Source of the DNA: Xaviernesmea oryzae
GTDB taxonomy: Bacteria; Pseudomonadota; Alphaproteobacteria; Rhizobiales; Rhizobiaceae
Direction of reading: 5' to 3'
DNA: 64,000 nucleotides
Assembly (NCBI RefSeq): GCF_900177415.1
Contig: NZ_FXAF01000006.1
Location: 644,001-708,000 of the forward strand
The notes below the pieces were generated by a model. That model did no database searches and was not told the origin of the DNA. It was given only the letters and a program-made list of their open reading frames with translations. Both the position numbers and the translations under genes were made by a program. Below are positions 35,662 through 44,667 of the stretch, piece by piece (positions within the stretch are counted from its first letter, which is position 1; each line of letters opens with the position of its first letter).

Positions 35662-35678
35662 TTTAGAATATTTTGAAA
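35662..35678 (-). promoter_or_regulatory. Irr-box (ICE-like) site upstream of the imelysin operon
   Basis: TTTAGAA-TAT-TTTGAAA: the left half equals the ICE half-site TTTAGAA, the right half matches 5 of 7 bases of its complement TTCTAAA. It is about 83 bp upstream of the imelysin A start. In rhizobia Irr controls iron genes through such sites. Inference, pending a motif search. Confidence 0.45.
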
Positions 35679-35712
35679 GAAGAAAGCATGCCTCGACCGC
35701 ATTTGGGCCTGT

Positions 35713-37002
35713 TCAAACCTTGCGTTGCATGCGGCAGAAAAAGAATCCGTCCGTATCGGTACTTGCGGGCGTCAAAGTAACGGTCGATGCATCCTGTGAT
35801 CGCGGCCGCGGAGCGTCCTTCCCGAAGATATCGTGCCAATGTGCCGCGGCCGGAGCGATGGAGAATTCGGGATTGTCGGCGCAGAAGCGCGAAACCTGCG
35901 CGTCGTTTTCCTCCGGCAGGATGGAGCAGGTGACATAGAGCAGCGCGCCGCCGGGTTTCACGAAGGCTGCCGCTTCCGCAAGCGCCTCCTGCTGCTGGGC
36001 GATGCGTTCGTCGAGGTTTTTCGGCGTCAGGCGCCATTTGGTATCCGGCCGCCGGCGCCAGGTGCCGGTGCCCGTGCAGGGAGCGTCGACCAGCACCGCG
36101 TCGAGCTTGCCTTTCAGCGCGTCGAGTTGCCGGGCATCGTCATGGACCTGGACATTGCGGGTGCCGGCGCGGCGCAGCCGTTCGATGATCGGCGCCAGCC
36201 GCTTGCGGTCGGCGTCATAGGCGTGGATCTGTCCCTTGTTGTGCATGGCGGCCGACATGGCGAGCGTCTTGCCGCCGCCGCCGGCGCAATAGTCGAGCAC
36301 CTGGTCGTGCTCTCCCGGCTGCACGAGGTCGGCGACGATCTGCGAGCCCTCGTCCTGCACCTCGAACCAGCCCTTCTGGAACGAAAGCTCGGCTGTGACG
36401 TTCGGCAGCCGGGACGCTCCTTCGCCGGCGGCAATCCTGATGCCGTTTCTGGCGATGCGCGAAGGTTTCGCGCCGGAGCGTTCCAGCGCCTTGACGACCT
36501 TCTCCCGGCTTGCCTTCAGTGTATTGGCGCGGAGATCGAGGGTCGGACGGCCGGCCAGCGCCTTGGCCTCCAAAAGCCAGTCCTCGCCGAAATTGGCTTC
36601 GAAGGACGGCTGGATCCAGTCCGGGATGTCGCCCTGCACGTGTGGGGGCGCGTCTTCGAGATTGCGGGAGGCAAGCGCCGAGAGGTTCGCCTCGGTAAGC
36701 GCCGGCGGCGCGAAGCGGTCATCGGCGAACTCGGCCTGGAGAGCTTCAGGGGTGAGGCCCCATTGCCGGATGAGGACCGCGTGGGCGAGGGCAGCCGGGC
36801 TTTCGTCGTCCATGAGCCATGCATGCGAGAGCCGCATGCGCAGCGCGTCGTAGACGATGTTGCCGATCGCGGCCCGGTCGCCGGAACCGGCGAAACGATG
36901 CGCCAGGCCCCAGTCCTTGAGGGCGTCGGCGACAGGACGCTTGCGCGTCTCGATGTCGGCCAGCACCTCGATGGCTCCGGCCAATCGCCCGCCCAGTCGC
37001 AT
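35713..37002 (-). CDS. rsmB: RsmB/NOP-family rRNA cytosine-C5 methyltransferase
   Basis: The protein is 429 aa. It has an N-terminal NusB-like half (residues 1-130) and a Rossmann methyltransferase domain with SAM loop VLDYCAGGGGKTLAMSAAM, catalytic VDAPCTGTGTWRRRPD and TCSILPEENDAQV. NOP-family enzymes use two Cys residues, seen in DAPCTG and VTCSILP. It methylates a 16S rRNA cytosine. In other rhizobia such a gene often neighbours guaA; here about 7 kb including the imelysin operon intervene. Confidence 0.9.
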   Translation of the reverse strand: MRLGGRLAGAIEVLADIETRKRPVADALKDWGLAHRFAGSGDRAAIGNIVYDALRMRLSHAWLMDDESPAALAHAVLIRQWGLTPEALQAEFADDRFAPPALTEANLSALASRNLEDAPPHVQGDIPDWIQPSFEANFGEDWLLEAKALAGRPTLDLRANTLKASREKVVKALERSGAKPSRIARNGIRIAAGEGASRLPNVTAELSFQKGWFEVQDEGSQIVADLVQPGEHDQVLDYCAGGGGKTLAMSAAMHNKGQIHAYDADRKRLAPIIERLRRAGTRNVQVHDDARQLDALKGKLDAVLVDAPCTGTGTWRRRPDTKWRLTPKNLDERIAQQQEALAEAAAFVKPGGALLYVTCSILPEENDAQVSRFCADNPEFSIAPAAAHWHDIFGKDAPRPRSQDASTVTLTPASTDTDGFFFCRMQRKV

Positions 37003-37086
37003 GTCGCTCTCCGTTTCGGTTGCACCCGTATGACTTGGGTCCTAACCGCTATCGGGCGGAACGGCAAGGGGCGGGACCTTGCGGTC

Positions 37087-37527
37087 TCAGCCGTCGATGT
37101 CCTTCAGGCCCTTGCCGGCGACCTTTTGGTTCTCGGCGGCAACGATCTGGTAGCAGACCTGCGCCGTGCCGGAGCGGACCATGCCGATGTTCTGCGCCGC
37201 GGCTTTGGAGACGTCGATCACCCGCCCGCGGATGAACGGACCGCGGTCGTTAATGCGCACGATGACGCTTTTGCCGTTTCGCTTGTTGGTCACCCTGACC
37301 TTGGTGCCGAAGGGCAGCGAACGATGTGCCGCGGTCAGTTTGGAAGGGTTCATCCGTTCGCCGGATGCCGTCTTGGAAGTCAGAGCGTACCAGGATGCGT
37401 GGCCGCACCCGGGCGCAGCGTTGGCCTGCGCGGAGCCGAGAAGAGCAAAGGTTGCAGCGGCGGCCGCGGCGCAAATCGAGCGTCGGATTTTTTTCAAAGT
37501 CGTCGTCCCCGTCGTTTGTCCCTGCAC
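37087..37527 (-). CDS. RlpA-like double-psi beta-barrel lytic transglycosylase family protein
   Basis: The protein is 146 aa if GTG 37527 is the start; a TTG at 37497 (MKKIRRSICA...) is an equally good alternative since it begins the signal sequence (residues 15-38). The DPBB domain is clear: ASWYALTSKTASGERMNPSKLTAAHRSLPFGTKVRVTNKRNGKSVIVRINDRGPF, with RVIDVSKAAA. RlpA proteins cut denuded septal glycan; this short form has no SPOR domain. The GTTACAG palindrome lies about 67 bp upstream. Confidence 0.85.
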   Translation of the reverse strand: MQGQTTGTTTLKKIRRSICAAAAAATFALLGSAQANAAPGCGHASWYALTSKTASGERMNPSKLTAAHRSLPFGTKVRVTNKRNGKSVIVRINDRGPFIRGRVIDVSKAAAQNIGMVRSGTAQVCYQIVAAENQKVAGKGLKDIDG

Positions 37528-37877
37528 GTTGCGTGCAAAAACGGCTAAGCACGGCGAAAAATGGCGAAAAAGTGGGGTTTGCGATCACGGAACGTTACAG
37601 ACTGTAACATTTGTGATTAGATTGCTTGCCATATTTTTAGGAAGCCAGCTAAATTGTGACAGAAGAAAACATTTAAAAACAGCAGGAAAGCGGAATGGAA
37701 TTCCAGCCCGACTCGGAGCGGTGCCGCGATCACGAAAATTGCAGAAAAAAATTCATTGCGATACAGGATTCTCTGAACGATTTGCGCAAAGTCTGTGATG
37801 CCTTGTCCAAAATATTAAGAAATAATGATCGGGCAGGCCACGTGGATGGAAATTTCATCCGTTTTAAATTGAAGAAT
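37528..37877. other. 350-bp AT-rich region between the rlpA-like and SDR genes
   Basis: The region is clearly more AT-rich than its surroundings. It holds the rlpA-like promoter region and the GTTACAG-A-CTGTAAC palindrome. A 60-codon forward frame from ATG 37695 (MEFQPDSERCRDHENCRKKF) is open but runs on into the SDR gene antisense, so I do not call it. No RNA gene recognised. Confidence 0.5.
37594..37608. promoter_or_regulatory. GTTACAG-A-CTGTAAC palindrome upstream of rlpA-like gene
   Basis: A perfect 7-1-7 inverted repeat located 67-81 bp upstream of the rlpA-like start on the minus strand, in an AT-rich gap. The position suits a transcription factor operator; the factor is not identified. 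Confidence 0.4.
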
Positions 37878-38921
37878 TCACCCTCTCCAGCGGTCCGTGG
37901 ACCACATTTCGGCGAGCGACATCCGGTAGTTCGGAAAGCGGAATTGGTAGCCCGCCGTACGGATCTTGGCGTTCGAAACGCGCTTGTTGGCGCCGTAGAA
38001 GGAGCGCGCCATCGGCGTCATCTCGGCGGTCTCGAAATCCTGTTCCGGCGGCGGCACGACGCCCATCAGCCGGGCCGCCTCGACGATGACGTCCTGCGGC
38101 GGACCGGGCTCGTCGTCCGTGACATTATATATGCCGCCCATCTTCCCCTTCGCGAGGAAGAGCGTGGCGCCCGCAATGTCCTCGACGCGGATGCGGTTGA
38201 AGACCTGGCCCTGCTTTATGATGCGCCTCGCCGTGCCGCGCGCGAGATTGACGAAGGCGTTGCGTCCGGGGCCGTAGATGCCTGAAAGCCGCAGGCTTGC
38301 GAGCGGTACGCCGGCGGCCTCGCTCTCCGCCGCCCAGGCTTCCTCGGTATCCACCCTTTCGATGGAACGGCCCTGTATGGGGCTGCCGGGGGTCTCTTCC
38401 GTCACCCAGCCGCCGCCGTGATCGCCATAGACGCCGACGGTCGAAAGATAGCCGATCCATTCGAGCCTGGGGCAGAATTCCTTGAGCCTGCCCCGCACCA
38501 GCTTCAGCAGAGGATCGCCTTCGGTAGGTGGGATCGGGCCTTGAGGGTCGCCCCCCTCATCCGACCCTTCGGGCCACCTTCTCCCCGCTGGGGAGAAGGG
38601 GAGAGGCCGCGCCGTCGCCGTTTCTCCTCTCCCCTCGGGGAGAGGGTGGCCGAGCGGAGCGGAGGCCGGGTGAGGGGGCGGCTCGCTCTTGACCTTTGTT
38701 GGAGGAATCGACTGGACAAGGTGCGTGGCCTCCTTCAACTCCGCCCGCAATTCCGCGCTGAACCCGCTGCCATCAAAAACAAACCCATTGATGCCCAGTG
38801 CCTCAAGTTCCGCGACCTTTTCCGCCGTCCGCGCCGTGCCGGAAACCCGGGCGCCCTCCGCCTTGAACGCTGCCGCGATCGCCTGGCCTGAATAGCCGCA
38901 TCCGAAGATCATCACCCGCAT
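37878..38921 (-). CDS. SDR-family NAD(P)-dependent epimerase/YeeZ-like, carrying an in-frame palindromic-repeat insert
   Basis: The protein is 347 aa: [19 protein letters not shown] is the Rossmann GxxGxxG; LSTVGVYGDHGG and LRLSGIYGPGRNAFVNL are the epimerase core. Between about residues 76 and 120 (from HLVQSIPP to GDPLLKL) lies a low-complexity proline/glycine insertion translated from the palindromic repeat at 38551-38681. Normal homologues, as I remember, are about 290-300 aa and lack it. The start shares one base with the queG stop (TGATG). The insertion may be tolerated in a surface loop; activity is unproven. Confidence 0.8.
   Translation of the reverse strand: MRVMIFGCGYSGQAIAAAFKAEGARVSGTARTAEKVAELEALGINGFVFDGSGFSAELRAELKEATHLVQSIPPTKVKSEPPPHPASAPLGHPLPEGRGETATARPLPFSPAGRRWPEGSDEGGDPQGPIPPTEGDPLLKLVRGRLKEFCPRLEWIGYLSTVGVYGDHGGGWVTEETPGSPIQGRSIERVDTEEAWAAESEAAGVPLASLRLSGIYGPGRNAFVNLARGTARRIIKQGQVFNRIRVEDIAGATLFLAKGKMGGIYNVTDDEPGPPQDVIVEAARLMGVVPPPEQDFETAEMTPMARSFYGANKRVSNAKIRTAGYQFRFPNYRMSLAEMWSTDRWRG
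38551..38681. repeat. Palindromic repeat inserted inside the SDR gene
   Basis: GGCCACCTTCTCCCC (38572-38586) and GGGGAGAGGGTGGCC (38637-38651) are inverted arms with one mismatch. Outer arms CCCCCTCATCCG and CCGGGTGAGGGGG flank them. An inner hairpin CTCCCC-GCT-GGGGAG sits next to the left arm. This is a common rhizobial intergenic repeat, but here it lies within a coding frame that stays open. Confidence 0.8.
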
Positions 38922-40093
38922 CAACCCGCTCCCGCCAGTCGCCATTCTTCCCGCACGCCCGGATCGTCCTCCACGTCGCGCGTTTGCGCAAACCGGGCGA
39001 AGTCCTCCGGCCGCATCAGGCGTTTCAGAGCCCATATAGCCATGCCGCGTACCACAGGCGAGGGGTCGCGGGCGAGTTCGAGGCATTGCCCGATCAGAGC
39101 CGGATCGCCGGAATTGCCGGCCGCGATCAGCACGTTGCGGACGAAGCGGTCCCGGCCGATGCGCTTCACCGGCGAGCCGCTGAAGAAGGTGCGGAAAGCG
39201 GCATCGTCGAGCGTCAGCAGGAAGGCGATCGAAGGCTCCTTCAGATCCTCCCGCGCGCGAAGCTTCATTTCGGAAGCACTTGCCGCGAACTTGTTCCACG
39301 GACAGGCGGCGAGACAGTCGTCGCAGCCGTAGATGCGGTTGCCGATCAGCGGCCGGAATTCCGGATCGATCGGCCCCTTGTGCTCGATCGTCAGATAGGA
39401 GATGCAGCGCCGCGCATCGAGCCGGTAAGGTGCGGGAAAGGCGGCCGTCGGGCAGGCGTCGAGGCAGGCGCGGCAGGAACCGCAATGGTCGGTCTCCGGC
39501 GCGTCCACGATAAGCTCGGCGGTGGTGAACAGGCTGCCGAGGAAGAGCCAGGAGCCGTGCGTGCGGCTGACGAGATTGGTGTGCTTGCCCTGCCAGCCGA
39601 GGCCGGCCGCCTCCGCGAGCGGCTTTTCCATGACGGGCGCCGTATCGACGAAGACCTTGACGTCCTCGCCGGCACGGGCGGCAAACCGCGTGGCGATTTC
39701 CTTCAGCCGGCCCTTGATGACGTCGTGATAGTCGCGGTTGCGGGCATAGACGGAGATCGCCGCCCTGTCCGGCCTGTCGAGAATGCCGCGCGGATCTTCG
39801 TCCGGACCGTAGTTCAGGCCGAAAAGGACGATGGATCTGACCTCGGACCAGAGCGCCTTCGGATCGGCGCGGCGCTCCCGCGTCTCCGCCATCCACGCCA
39901 TCGTGCCGTGGTGGCCCTCGTCGAGGAAGGTCCGAAGCCTCTCCGGCGCGCGCGGAATGCTGTCCGGCCGGGTGATGCGGCAGAGGTCGAAGCCTTGCGC
40001 TTCCGCTTCCTCGCGAATGAAGGCGGTCAGCTTCTCCCGCCGCCGGAGCGCCTTTTCGTCCTCCTGGTCCTGGTCAGAAATCAAGGTCCGCAT
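38921..40093 (-). CDS. queG: Epoxyqueuosine reductase
   Basis: The protein is 390 aa: an N-terminal corrinoid-type domain, followed by two 4Fe-4S binding motifs, [12 protein letters not shown] and [13 protein letters not shown], and a C-terminal HEAT-like tail ([18 protein letters not shown]). QueG uses cobalamin to reduce epoxyqueuosine to queuosine in the tRNA anticodon loop. It overlaps the GST gene by 20 bp at its 5' end and touches the SDR gene by one base, so GST-queG-SDR form an operon. Confidence 0.96.
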   Translation of the reverse strand: MRTLISDQDQEDEKALRRREKLTAFIREEAEAQGFDLCRITRPDSIPRAPERLRTFLDEGHHGTMAWMAETRERRADPKALWSEVRSIVLFGLNYGPDEDPRGILDRPDRAAISVYARNRDYHDVIKGRLKEIATRFAARAGEDVKVFVDTAPVMEKPLAEAAGLGWQGKHTNLVSRTHGSWLFLGSLFTTAELIVDAPETDHCGSCRACLDACPTAAFPAPYRLDARRCISYLTIEHKGPIDPEFRPLIGNRIYGCDDCLAACPWNKFAASASEMKLRAREDLKEPSIAFLLTLDDAAFRTFFSGSPVKRIGRDRFVRNVLIAAGNSGDPALIGQCLELARDPSPVVRGMAIWALKRLMRPEDFARFAQTRDVEDDPGVREEWRLAGAG

Positions 40094-40766
40094 AGTGGGA
40101 TACCGGGGTCAGGCCGCGGATGCGCTCGGCAAGCAGCGGCCGGAAGGATGGGCGGGATTTCAGCCGCTGGTACCAGTCCTTGGCGACGGGGGTTTCGGCC
40201 CAGTCGATCTCGCCGAGATAGTCGAGCACCGAAATCGAGGCGGCTGCGGCGAGATCGGCATAGCTCAGCCGGTCGCCGGCGAGCCAGGGCCGCGAGCCGG
40301 CGAGCCAGGAGAGATATTTCATGTGCTGGCGGATATTGGCGCGCGACGTGCGCAGCACTTTCGAATCGGGCGCGCCGCCGCCATGCGCCGCGCTCATCTG
40401 CAGCTTGTAGATGCGCTCGCGGGTGAGCGGGCGGGTGACGTCCTGCTCCATCTTCTGCAGGAACCATTCGGTGAGGCGGCGGATTTCGGCCCGCTGCCAG
40501 GGGTCTTCGGCGAGCAGCCGGCGGTCGCGCTTCAGCACGCCGTGCGTCTCGTCCAAAAATTCCAGGAGCACGGAAGGGCCACAAAGTACCCGCATGCTGT
40601 CGTCCACGTAGACGGGAAGTGTGCCCGCCGGGTTGAGCGTCAGGAATTCCCTCCGCTTTTCCCAGGGCTGCTCTTCGACCAGTTCCGCCTGAAAGCCGTA
40701 TTCTGCGAGGATCAGCCGGACGAACCGCGAGGCCGAAGACATGGGATGATGATAGAGGGTGGGCAT
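40074..40766 (-). CDS. Glutathione S-transferase
   Basis: The protein is 230 aa. [58 protein letters not shown] is the thioredoxin-fold half; the helical C-domain carries [24 protein letters not shown]. It conjugates glutathione or reduces substrate; precise substrate unknown. ATG 40766 chosen from the family start; a longer frame to 40904 is unsupported. It ends 20 bp inside the queG start and is divergent from uppP. Confidence 0.9.
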   Translation of the reverse strand: MPTLYHHPMSSASRFVRLILAEYGFQAELVEEQPWEKRREFLTLNPAGTLPVYVDDSMRVLCGPSVLLEFLDETHGVLKRDRRLLAEDPWQRAEIRRLTEWFLQKMEQDVTRPLTRERIYKLQMSAAHGGGAPDSKVLRTSRANIRQHMKYLSWLAGSRPWLAGDRLSYADLAAAASISVLDYLGEIDWAETPVAKDWYQRLKSRPSFRPLLAERIRGLTPVSHYADLDF

Positions 40767-40917
40767 GGATAACTTCACGAATGGTGTATAGGGAGGATGT
40801 GGTCGCTTCGCGCGCCCGCCTGACATATGCCAGCTATATGGATTTGGTAGGGCCAACACAAGCAACGGCTCATAAAGTACCTCAAACTGCCCATATCTGC
40901 TCAATAAAGGATTAAGA

Positions 40918-41724
40918 ATGGCGGATCAGTCCATTATCAGCGCCCTCGTTCTTGGCTTGATCGAGGGGCTTACGGAATTTCTTCCCGTTTCCTCAACTGC
41001 TCACGTCCTGCTCGCCGGCCATTTTCTCGGTTTCCAGTCCCCCGGCAACACTTTCGCCGTCCTGATCCAGCTCGGGGCGATCCTGGCGATTCTGCTCGTC
41101 TATGCCCAGAAACTGCTGGGGATCGCCATGGACTTGCCGACCAGCCCGAAGGCAAGGCGCTTCGTGCTGACGGTGCTGGTCGCCTTCCTGCCCGCGGCGG
41201 TGATCGGGGCGCTCGCCCACGATTTCATCAAGACCGTGCTGTTCGAGACGCCGATGCTGTTCTGCGTGGTGTTGATCCTCGGCGGCTTCGTGCTGCTTGC
41301 CGTCGACAAGATGAAATTCCAGCCGAAATATCACGACGTGATGGACTATCCGCTGTCGCTCGCCTTCAAGATCGGCCTCTGCCAGTGCGTGGCCATGATC
41401 CCCGGCACGTCGCGTTCGGGCGCCACCATCGTCGGCGCGCTGCTCATGGGCACGGACAAGCGCTCGGCGGCGGAGTTCTCCTTCTTCCTCGCCATGCCGA
41501 CCATGCTCGGCGCGTTCGTGCTCGATCTTTACAAGAATCGCGATGTGCTGAGCTTCGATGATGGTGCGGTGATCGCCGTCGGCTTCGTCGCCGCGTTCGT
41601 CACCGCGATCCTCGTGGTGCGCTCGCTGCTCGATTTCGTCTCAAGCCGCGGCTACGCGCCCTTCGCCTACTGGCGGATCGCGGTCGGCATCATCGGATTG
41701 ATCGCCCTTCTTCTGGGCGCCTGA
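40918..41724 (+). CDS. uppP: Undecaprenyl-diphosphatase (BacA/UppP)
   Basis: The protein is 268 aa with about eight membrane spans. Signatures: [18 protein letters not shown] near the N-terminus and [23 protein letters not shown] in the middle, the two catalytic half-motifs. It recycles undecaprenyl pyrophosphate for peptidoglycan and surface polysaccharide synthesis and confers bacitracin resistance when overexpressed. The ATG follows AAAGGATTAAG. The gene is followed by a hairpin facing the small gene downstream. Confidence 0.97.
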   Translation: MADQSIISALVLGLIEGLTEFLPVSSTAHVLLAGHFLGFQSPGNTFAVLIQLGAILAILLVYAQKLLGIAMDLPTSPKARRFVLTVLVAFLPAAVIGALAHDFIKTVLFETPMLFCVVLILGGFVLLAVDKMKFQPKYHDVMDYPLSLAFKIGLCQCVAMIPGTSRSGATIVGALLMGTDKRSAAEFSFFLAMPTMLGAFVLDLYKNRDVLSFDDGAVIAVGFVAAFVTAILVVRSLLDFVSSRGYAPFAYWRIAVGIIGLIALLLGA

Positions 41725-41731
41725 AGGAAAA

Positions 41732-41755
41732 AGGCGGCTTCATGGCCGCCTGTCT
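41732..41755. terminator. Hairpin between convergent uppP and small gene
   Basis: AGGCGGC (41732-41738)-TTCATG-GCCGCCT (41745-41751), preceded by AAAAA and followed by GTCTT. The A-run upstream gives a U-run on the minus strand, so it may terminate mainly the minus-strand transcript, and uppP partly. Confidence 0.65.
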
Positions 41756-41769
41756 TCCCGTGATTCGAC

Positions 41770-41922
41770 TTAGTGCAGGACCGAAGCCGTGCTGCAGGGA
41801 TCGACGCCATAGGCGGGCGCGCATTCGCTCTTGCCGGCTGCGCCCGTTCTCGGGGCGATGAAGGAGCCCGCGAGAATGACCAATGCTGCGCACGCAAAAA
41901 AGAGCGCGATGGGCTTGCCCAT
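41770..41922 (-). CDS. Small secreted or membrane protein of 50 aa, function unknown
   Basis: MGKPIALFFACAALVILAGSFIAPRTGAAGKSECAPAYGVDPCSTASVLH: one strong hydrophobic segment (residues 4-20) then a short periplasmic tail with two Cys (CAPAYGVDPC) that could form a disulphide. No family recognised. ATG 41922 is preferred over a GTG at 41958 that would lengthen the cytosolic part. It is convergent with uppP. Confidence 0.5.
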   Translation of the reverse strand: MGKPIALFFACAALVILAGSFIAPRTGAAGKSECAPAYGVDPCSTASVLH

Positions 41923-42177
41923 GGAGGAATGCCTTTCAAAGGATGATTTGATCGTCACGGTTGCGTCTGTTCCGCGAAGGAGGGTGTATGGGTGGAACCG
42001 AAAGATTTCAATATAAGATTTTACTGAATCCGCCGTTAACGCGCGAGGATTTGAAACTGCGGCCTTTGTGCCACAGACACTGCCCGGAAAATGTGCGCAG
42101 AAATACCGCTGCCCGCTTTTTGAGCGGACTAACGCACTGGTTTGACGGCGATATAAGCAATCCCTAAAATGAAAGGA

Positions 42178-43158
42178 TCAGGCGGCGCGGCCCGATCCCG
42201 TATACTGGCCGTGCGGCCTGTATTGTACCAGATAGGAGGGAAGGATCGAGGCGGCGAGCGTCGGGCGGATACCCATTCCTTCAAGCGTGCGGCCTTCCTT
42301 CGCGGCGGCCTCGGAAACGATATTGTCGACCTTCAGCAGCTTCACCTGGTCGGGGGTGATGGGCGGCTGAACGAAGGGGACGAGAGAGGCGAGGCTGCCG
42401 ATCAGCGACGCGATGCCGAAGGGCAGCGAGATGAGCGCGCGCTCCCGGTTGGTGATGCGCTGCATGGTCTCGAGACACTGGCGGAAGGTCATGACCTCCG
42501 GACCGCCGAGCTCGTAGACCTTGCCCGGTGCGATCGTTCCGTCGACGGAACGGGCGACGGCTTCCGCAACGTCCTCGACATAGACCGGCTGGAACTTCGT
42601 CTTGCCGCCGCCGACGAGCGGCAGGGCGGGGAAGATGCGCGCCATGGCCGCGAACTTGTTGAAGAAGCTGTCTTCCGGGCCGAACATGATCGACGGCCGC
42701 AGGATCACGGCATCCGGCAGCAAAGAGAAGATCGTGGCTTCCGCACGGCCCTTTGTGCGGGCGTAGGACGATTCCGAATTCGGATCGGCACCGATCGCGG
42801 AGATATGGGTCAGCCTGGCGCCGGCGGCGCTGGCTGCTTCCGCGATCGAACGGGCGCCGAAGTCCTGCACGGCATCGAACGTGTTGCGGCCGCTTTCGAA
42901 CATGATGCCGACGCAGTTCACCACATGGGAGGAACCCTCGACGGCGCGGAAGATCGACTGGCGGTAGCGAAGGTTCGCCTGGACCAGCGAAATCTGCCCG
43001 ACATAGCCCGCCGGCAGCAGGAAGCCCGCGAGATCGGGACGGCGCACCGCGACGCGCACGCGATAACCGCGTTTGGCGAGCGCCCGCACCACATGCCGCC
43101 CGACGAAACCCGATCCTCCGAAAACGGTGACGAGTGGCGGAAGGTTGCTGACGGTCAT
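42178..43158 (-). CDS. Complex I NDUFA9-like / NAD-dependent epimerase family protein
   Basis: The protein is 326 aa. TVFGGSGFVGRHVVRALAKRGYRVRVAVRRPDLAGFL is the Rossmann start and FGPEDSFFNKFAAMARIFPALPLVGGGKTKFQPVYVEDVAEAVARSVDG the conserved middle block typical of the NDUFA9-like SDR group. Named for the mitochondrial complex I subunit; the bacterial role is undetermined (not the proton-pumping core). A GGAG motif is about six bases before ATG 43158. Confidence 0.9.
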   Translation of the reverse strand: MTVSNLPPLVTVFGGSGFVGRHVVRALAKRGYRVRVAVRRPDLAGFLLPAGYVGQISLVQANLRYRQSIFRAVEGSSHVVNCVGIMFESGRNTFDAVQDFGARSIAEAASAAGARLTHISAIGADPNSESSYARTKGRAEATIFSLLPDAVILRPSIMFGPEDSFFNKFAAMARIFPALPLVGGGKTKFQPVYVEDVAEAVARSVDGTIAPGKVYELGGPEVMTFRQCLETMQRITNRERALISLPFGIASLIGSLASLVPFVQPPITPDQVKLLKVDNIVSEAAAKEGRTLEGMGIRPTLAASILPSYLVQYRPHGQYTGSGRAA

Positions 43159-43262
43159 GATCTGCTCCGGGAGCTGCAAGGGAAGGATTGGCGCCTGTTT
43201 AACCGAATTGCGGCACGGGTGGAAGTGTCTCCGGTGCCGCAGCGGGTGCGGTTTTCGGGACT

Positions 43263-43550
43263 TTAAACGCCGTCCACGACGACCAGTTCGCCGTCGGCCG
43301 CTTCCTGGCGGATTTTTGCGGCGATCTGGTATTCGGGCGAGTAGTAGCAGTCGACGGCTGCCTGCCGGGAGGGGAATTCGATCACCACGTTGCGGGCGCG
43401 CGCCTTGCCTTCCAGCTCGGTGATCTCGCCGCCGCGGGCGAGAAACTTGGCGCCGTATTTCTCAAAGGGCACCTTCGTCGCCGCGACATAGTCCTTGTAG
43501 CGTTCCGGGTCGCGGATATCGATGCGGGCGATCCAGTATCCCTTTGCCAT
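43263..43550 (-). CDS. DUF1330 family protein
   Basis: The protein is 95 aa, MAKGYWIARIDIRDPERYKDYVAATKVPFEKYGAKFLARGGEITELEGKARARNVVIEFPSRQAAVDCYYSPEYQIAAKIRQEAADGELVVVDGV. The Y-x-(V/I)-A-x-(I/V)-D-(V/I) and RNVVIEFPS blocks are family marks; a dimeric alpha-beta barrel fold is expected. Function unknown. A strong AACATTGGAGGAACATC lies before the ATG. It is downstream of the NDUFA9-like gene's strand neighbour and divergent from the beta-helix gene. Confidence 0.92.
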   Translation of the reverse strand: MAKGYWIARIDIRDPERYKDYVAATKVPFEKYGAKFLARGGEITELEGKARARNVVIEFPSRQAAVDCYYSPEYQIAAKIRQEAADGELVVVDGV

Positions 43551-43611
43551 GATGTTCCTCCAATGTGTGTTCGGATAAGCTGACTTCGGTCAAATCATGG
43601 GGCAAGTCAAT

Positions 43612-44667
43612 ATGATGCGCATCACCGCAGGCGCCCTCGCCGTAGCTCTTCCGGTCGTGACGGCGGTCGTCGCGTCGCATCCCGCGCGCGCCGAAGCGGG
43701 AGCCTGTTCCGCCGATATCTATTCCGCTCTCCGCAAACCCGCCCCGGAAAAGGCAAAACCGGTGGAGATCGCCTGCGACCTGACCCTCGCGAAGACGGAC
43801 GCCATCACCCGGCCCATCGCCTTTTCCGGCAGCGCGGCCTCCGGCGCGACGCTCGATTGTAATGGCGGCACCTTGGACGGGAGGACGGCCAAGGCCCGGA
43901 CGGTATGGATCCGCTCGGTCCACCGGGCGGATGGAAGCTGGGATGCGCCGCGCGATATCCAAATCCGCAATTGCGTCATCGAGGGCGATGTCCGCATCGA
44001 GGGCCTCGGCAGCAACGGTCAGGCGGAAGAGGTTCGGCTGTCGTCCCTCGAAGCCGGTCATACCGCGCAGGCCCAGGCTGCGGCGCCAAGCGGCATCACG
44101 CTTGATGACATCACCTTCGTGGCGAATGGCGGCATCCCGCTTTATACGGCGCCAGGCGTGACGGAAATGACCGTCGAAAACTCCCGCTTTACCGGCAGCA
44201 CCAACGGCACGGCGATCTATCTCGATGCGGAATCCGCGCGAAACCGGATCATCGGCAACATGTTCGACATCCGCACGGCCCGGCGCGAGATGATCGCGGT
44301 CGATGGTTCGGCGGACAACCGCATCGAAGGCAATATCTTCGAGAACCCGATCAAGGGCGGCATTTTTGTCTACCGCAATTGCGGCGAGGGCGGCACGATC
44401 CGTCACCAGAAGCCGGAGCGCAACGTGATCACCGGCAACACGTTCCGCTACACGAATTTCTGGGCGGCGCGGCCGGCGGTCTGGCTCGGCAGCCGCCAGG
44501 CAACGAGCACCTATTGCTTCTCGCGCCCGGACCGGCCGTTCGGCAGCAGTCTCAGCCCCTATGACTACGCGCAGTATAATATCGTCACCGGCAACCGCCT
44601 GCCCGGGGGAAGACCGGGCCTTATCGTCGATCACGACGAGCACAACACGGTTTCGGACAATCGTTAG
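43612..44667 (+). CDS. Secreted right-handed beta-helix protein
   Basis: The protein is about 351 aa: signal peptide ([29 protein letters not shown]), then repeated beta-strand turns with the [19 protein letters not shown] and RNVITGNTF pattern typical of a parallel beta-helix (pectate-lyase/NosD-like). A conserved Cys is in [16 protein letters not shown] and GECGG region. No catalytic pectinase triad is evident, so binding or structural function is possible. Alternative start 43597 adds MGQVN. Its last four bases overlap pyrF's end on the other strand. Confidence 0.8.
   Translation: MMRITAGALAVALPVVTAVVASHPARAEAGACSADIYSALRKPAPEKAKPVEIACDLTLAKTDAITRPIAFSGSAASGATLDCNGGTLDGRTAKARTVWIRSVHRADGSWDAPRDIQIRNCVIEGDVRIEGLGSNGQAEEVRLSSLEAGHTAQAQAAAPSGITLDDITFVANGGIPLYTAPGVTEMTVENSRFTGSTNGTAIYLDAESARNRIIGNMFDIRTARREMIAVDGSADNRIEGNIFENPIKGGIFVYRNCGEGGTIRHQKPERNVITGNTFRYTNFWAARPAVWLGSRQATSTYCFSRPDRPFGSSLSPYDYAQYNIVTGNRLPGGRPGLIVDHDEHNTVSDNR

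Noticed and set aside
37695..37877. Possible small gene starting MEFQPDSERC
   Set aside because: The frame runs into the antisense of the SDR gene and has no ribosome-binding site or family.
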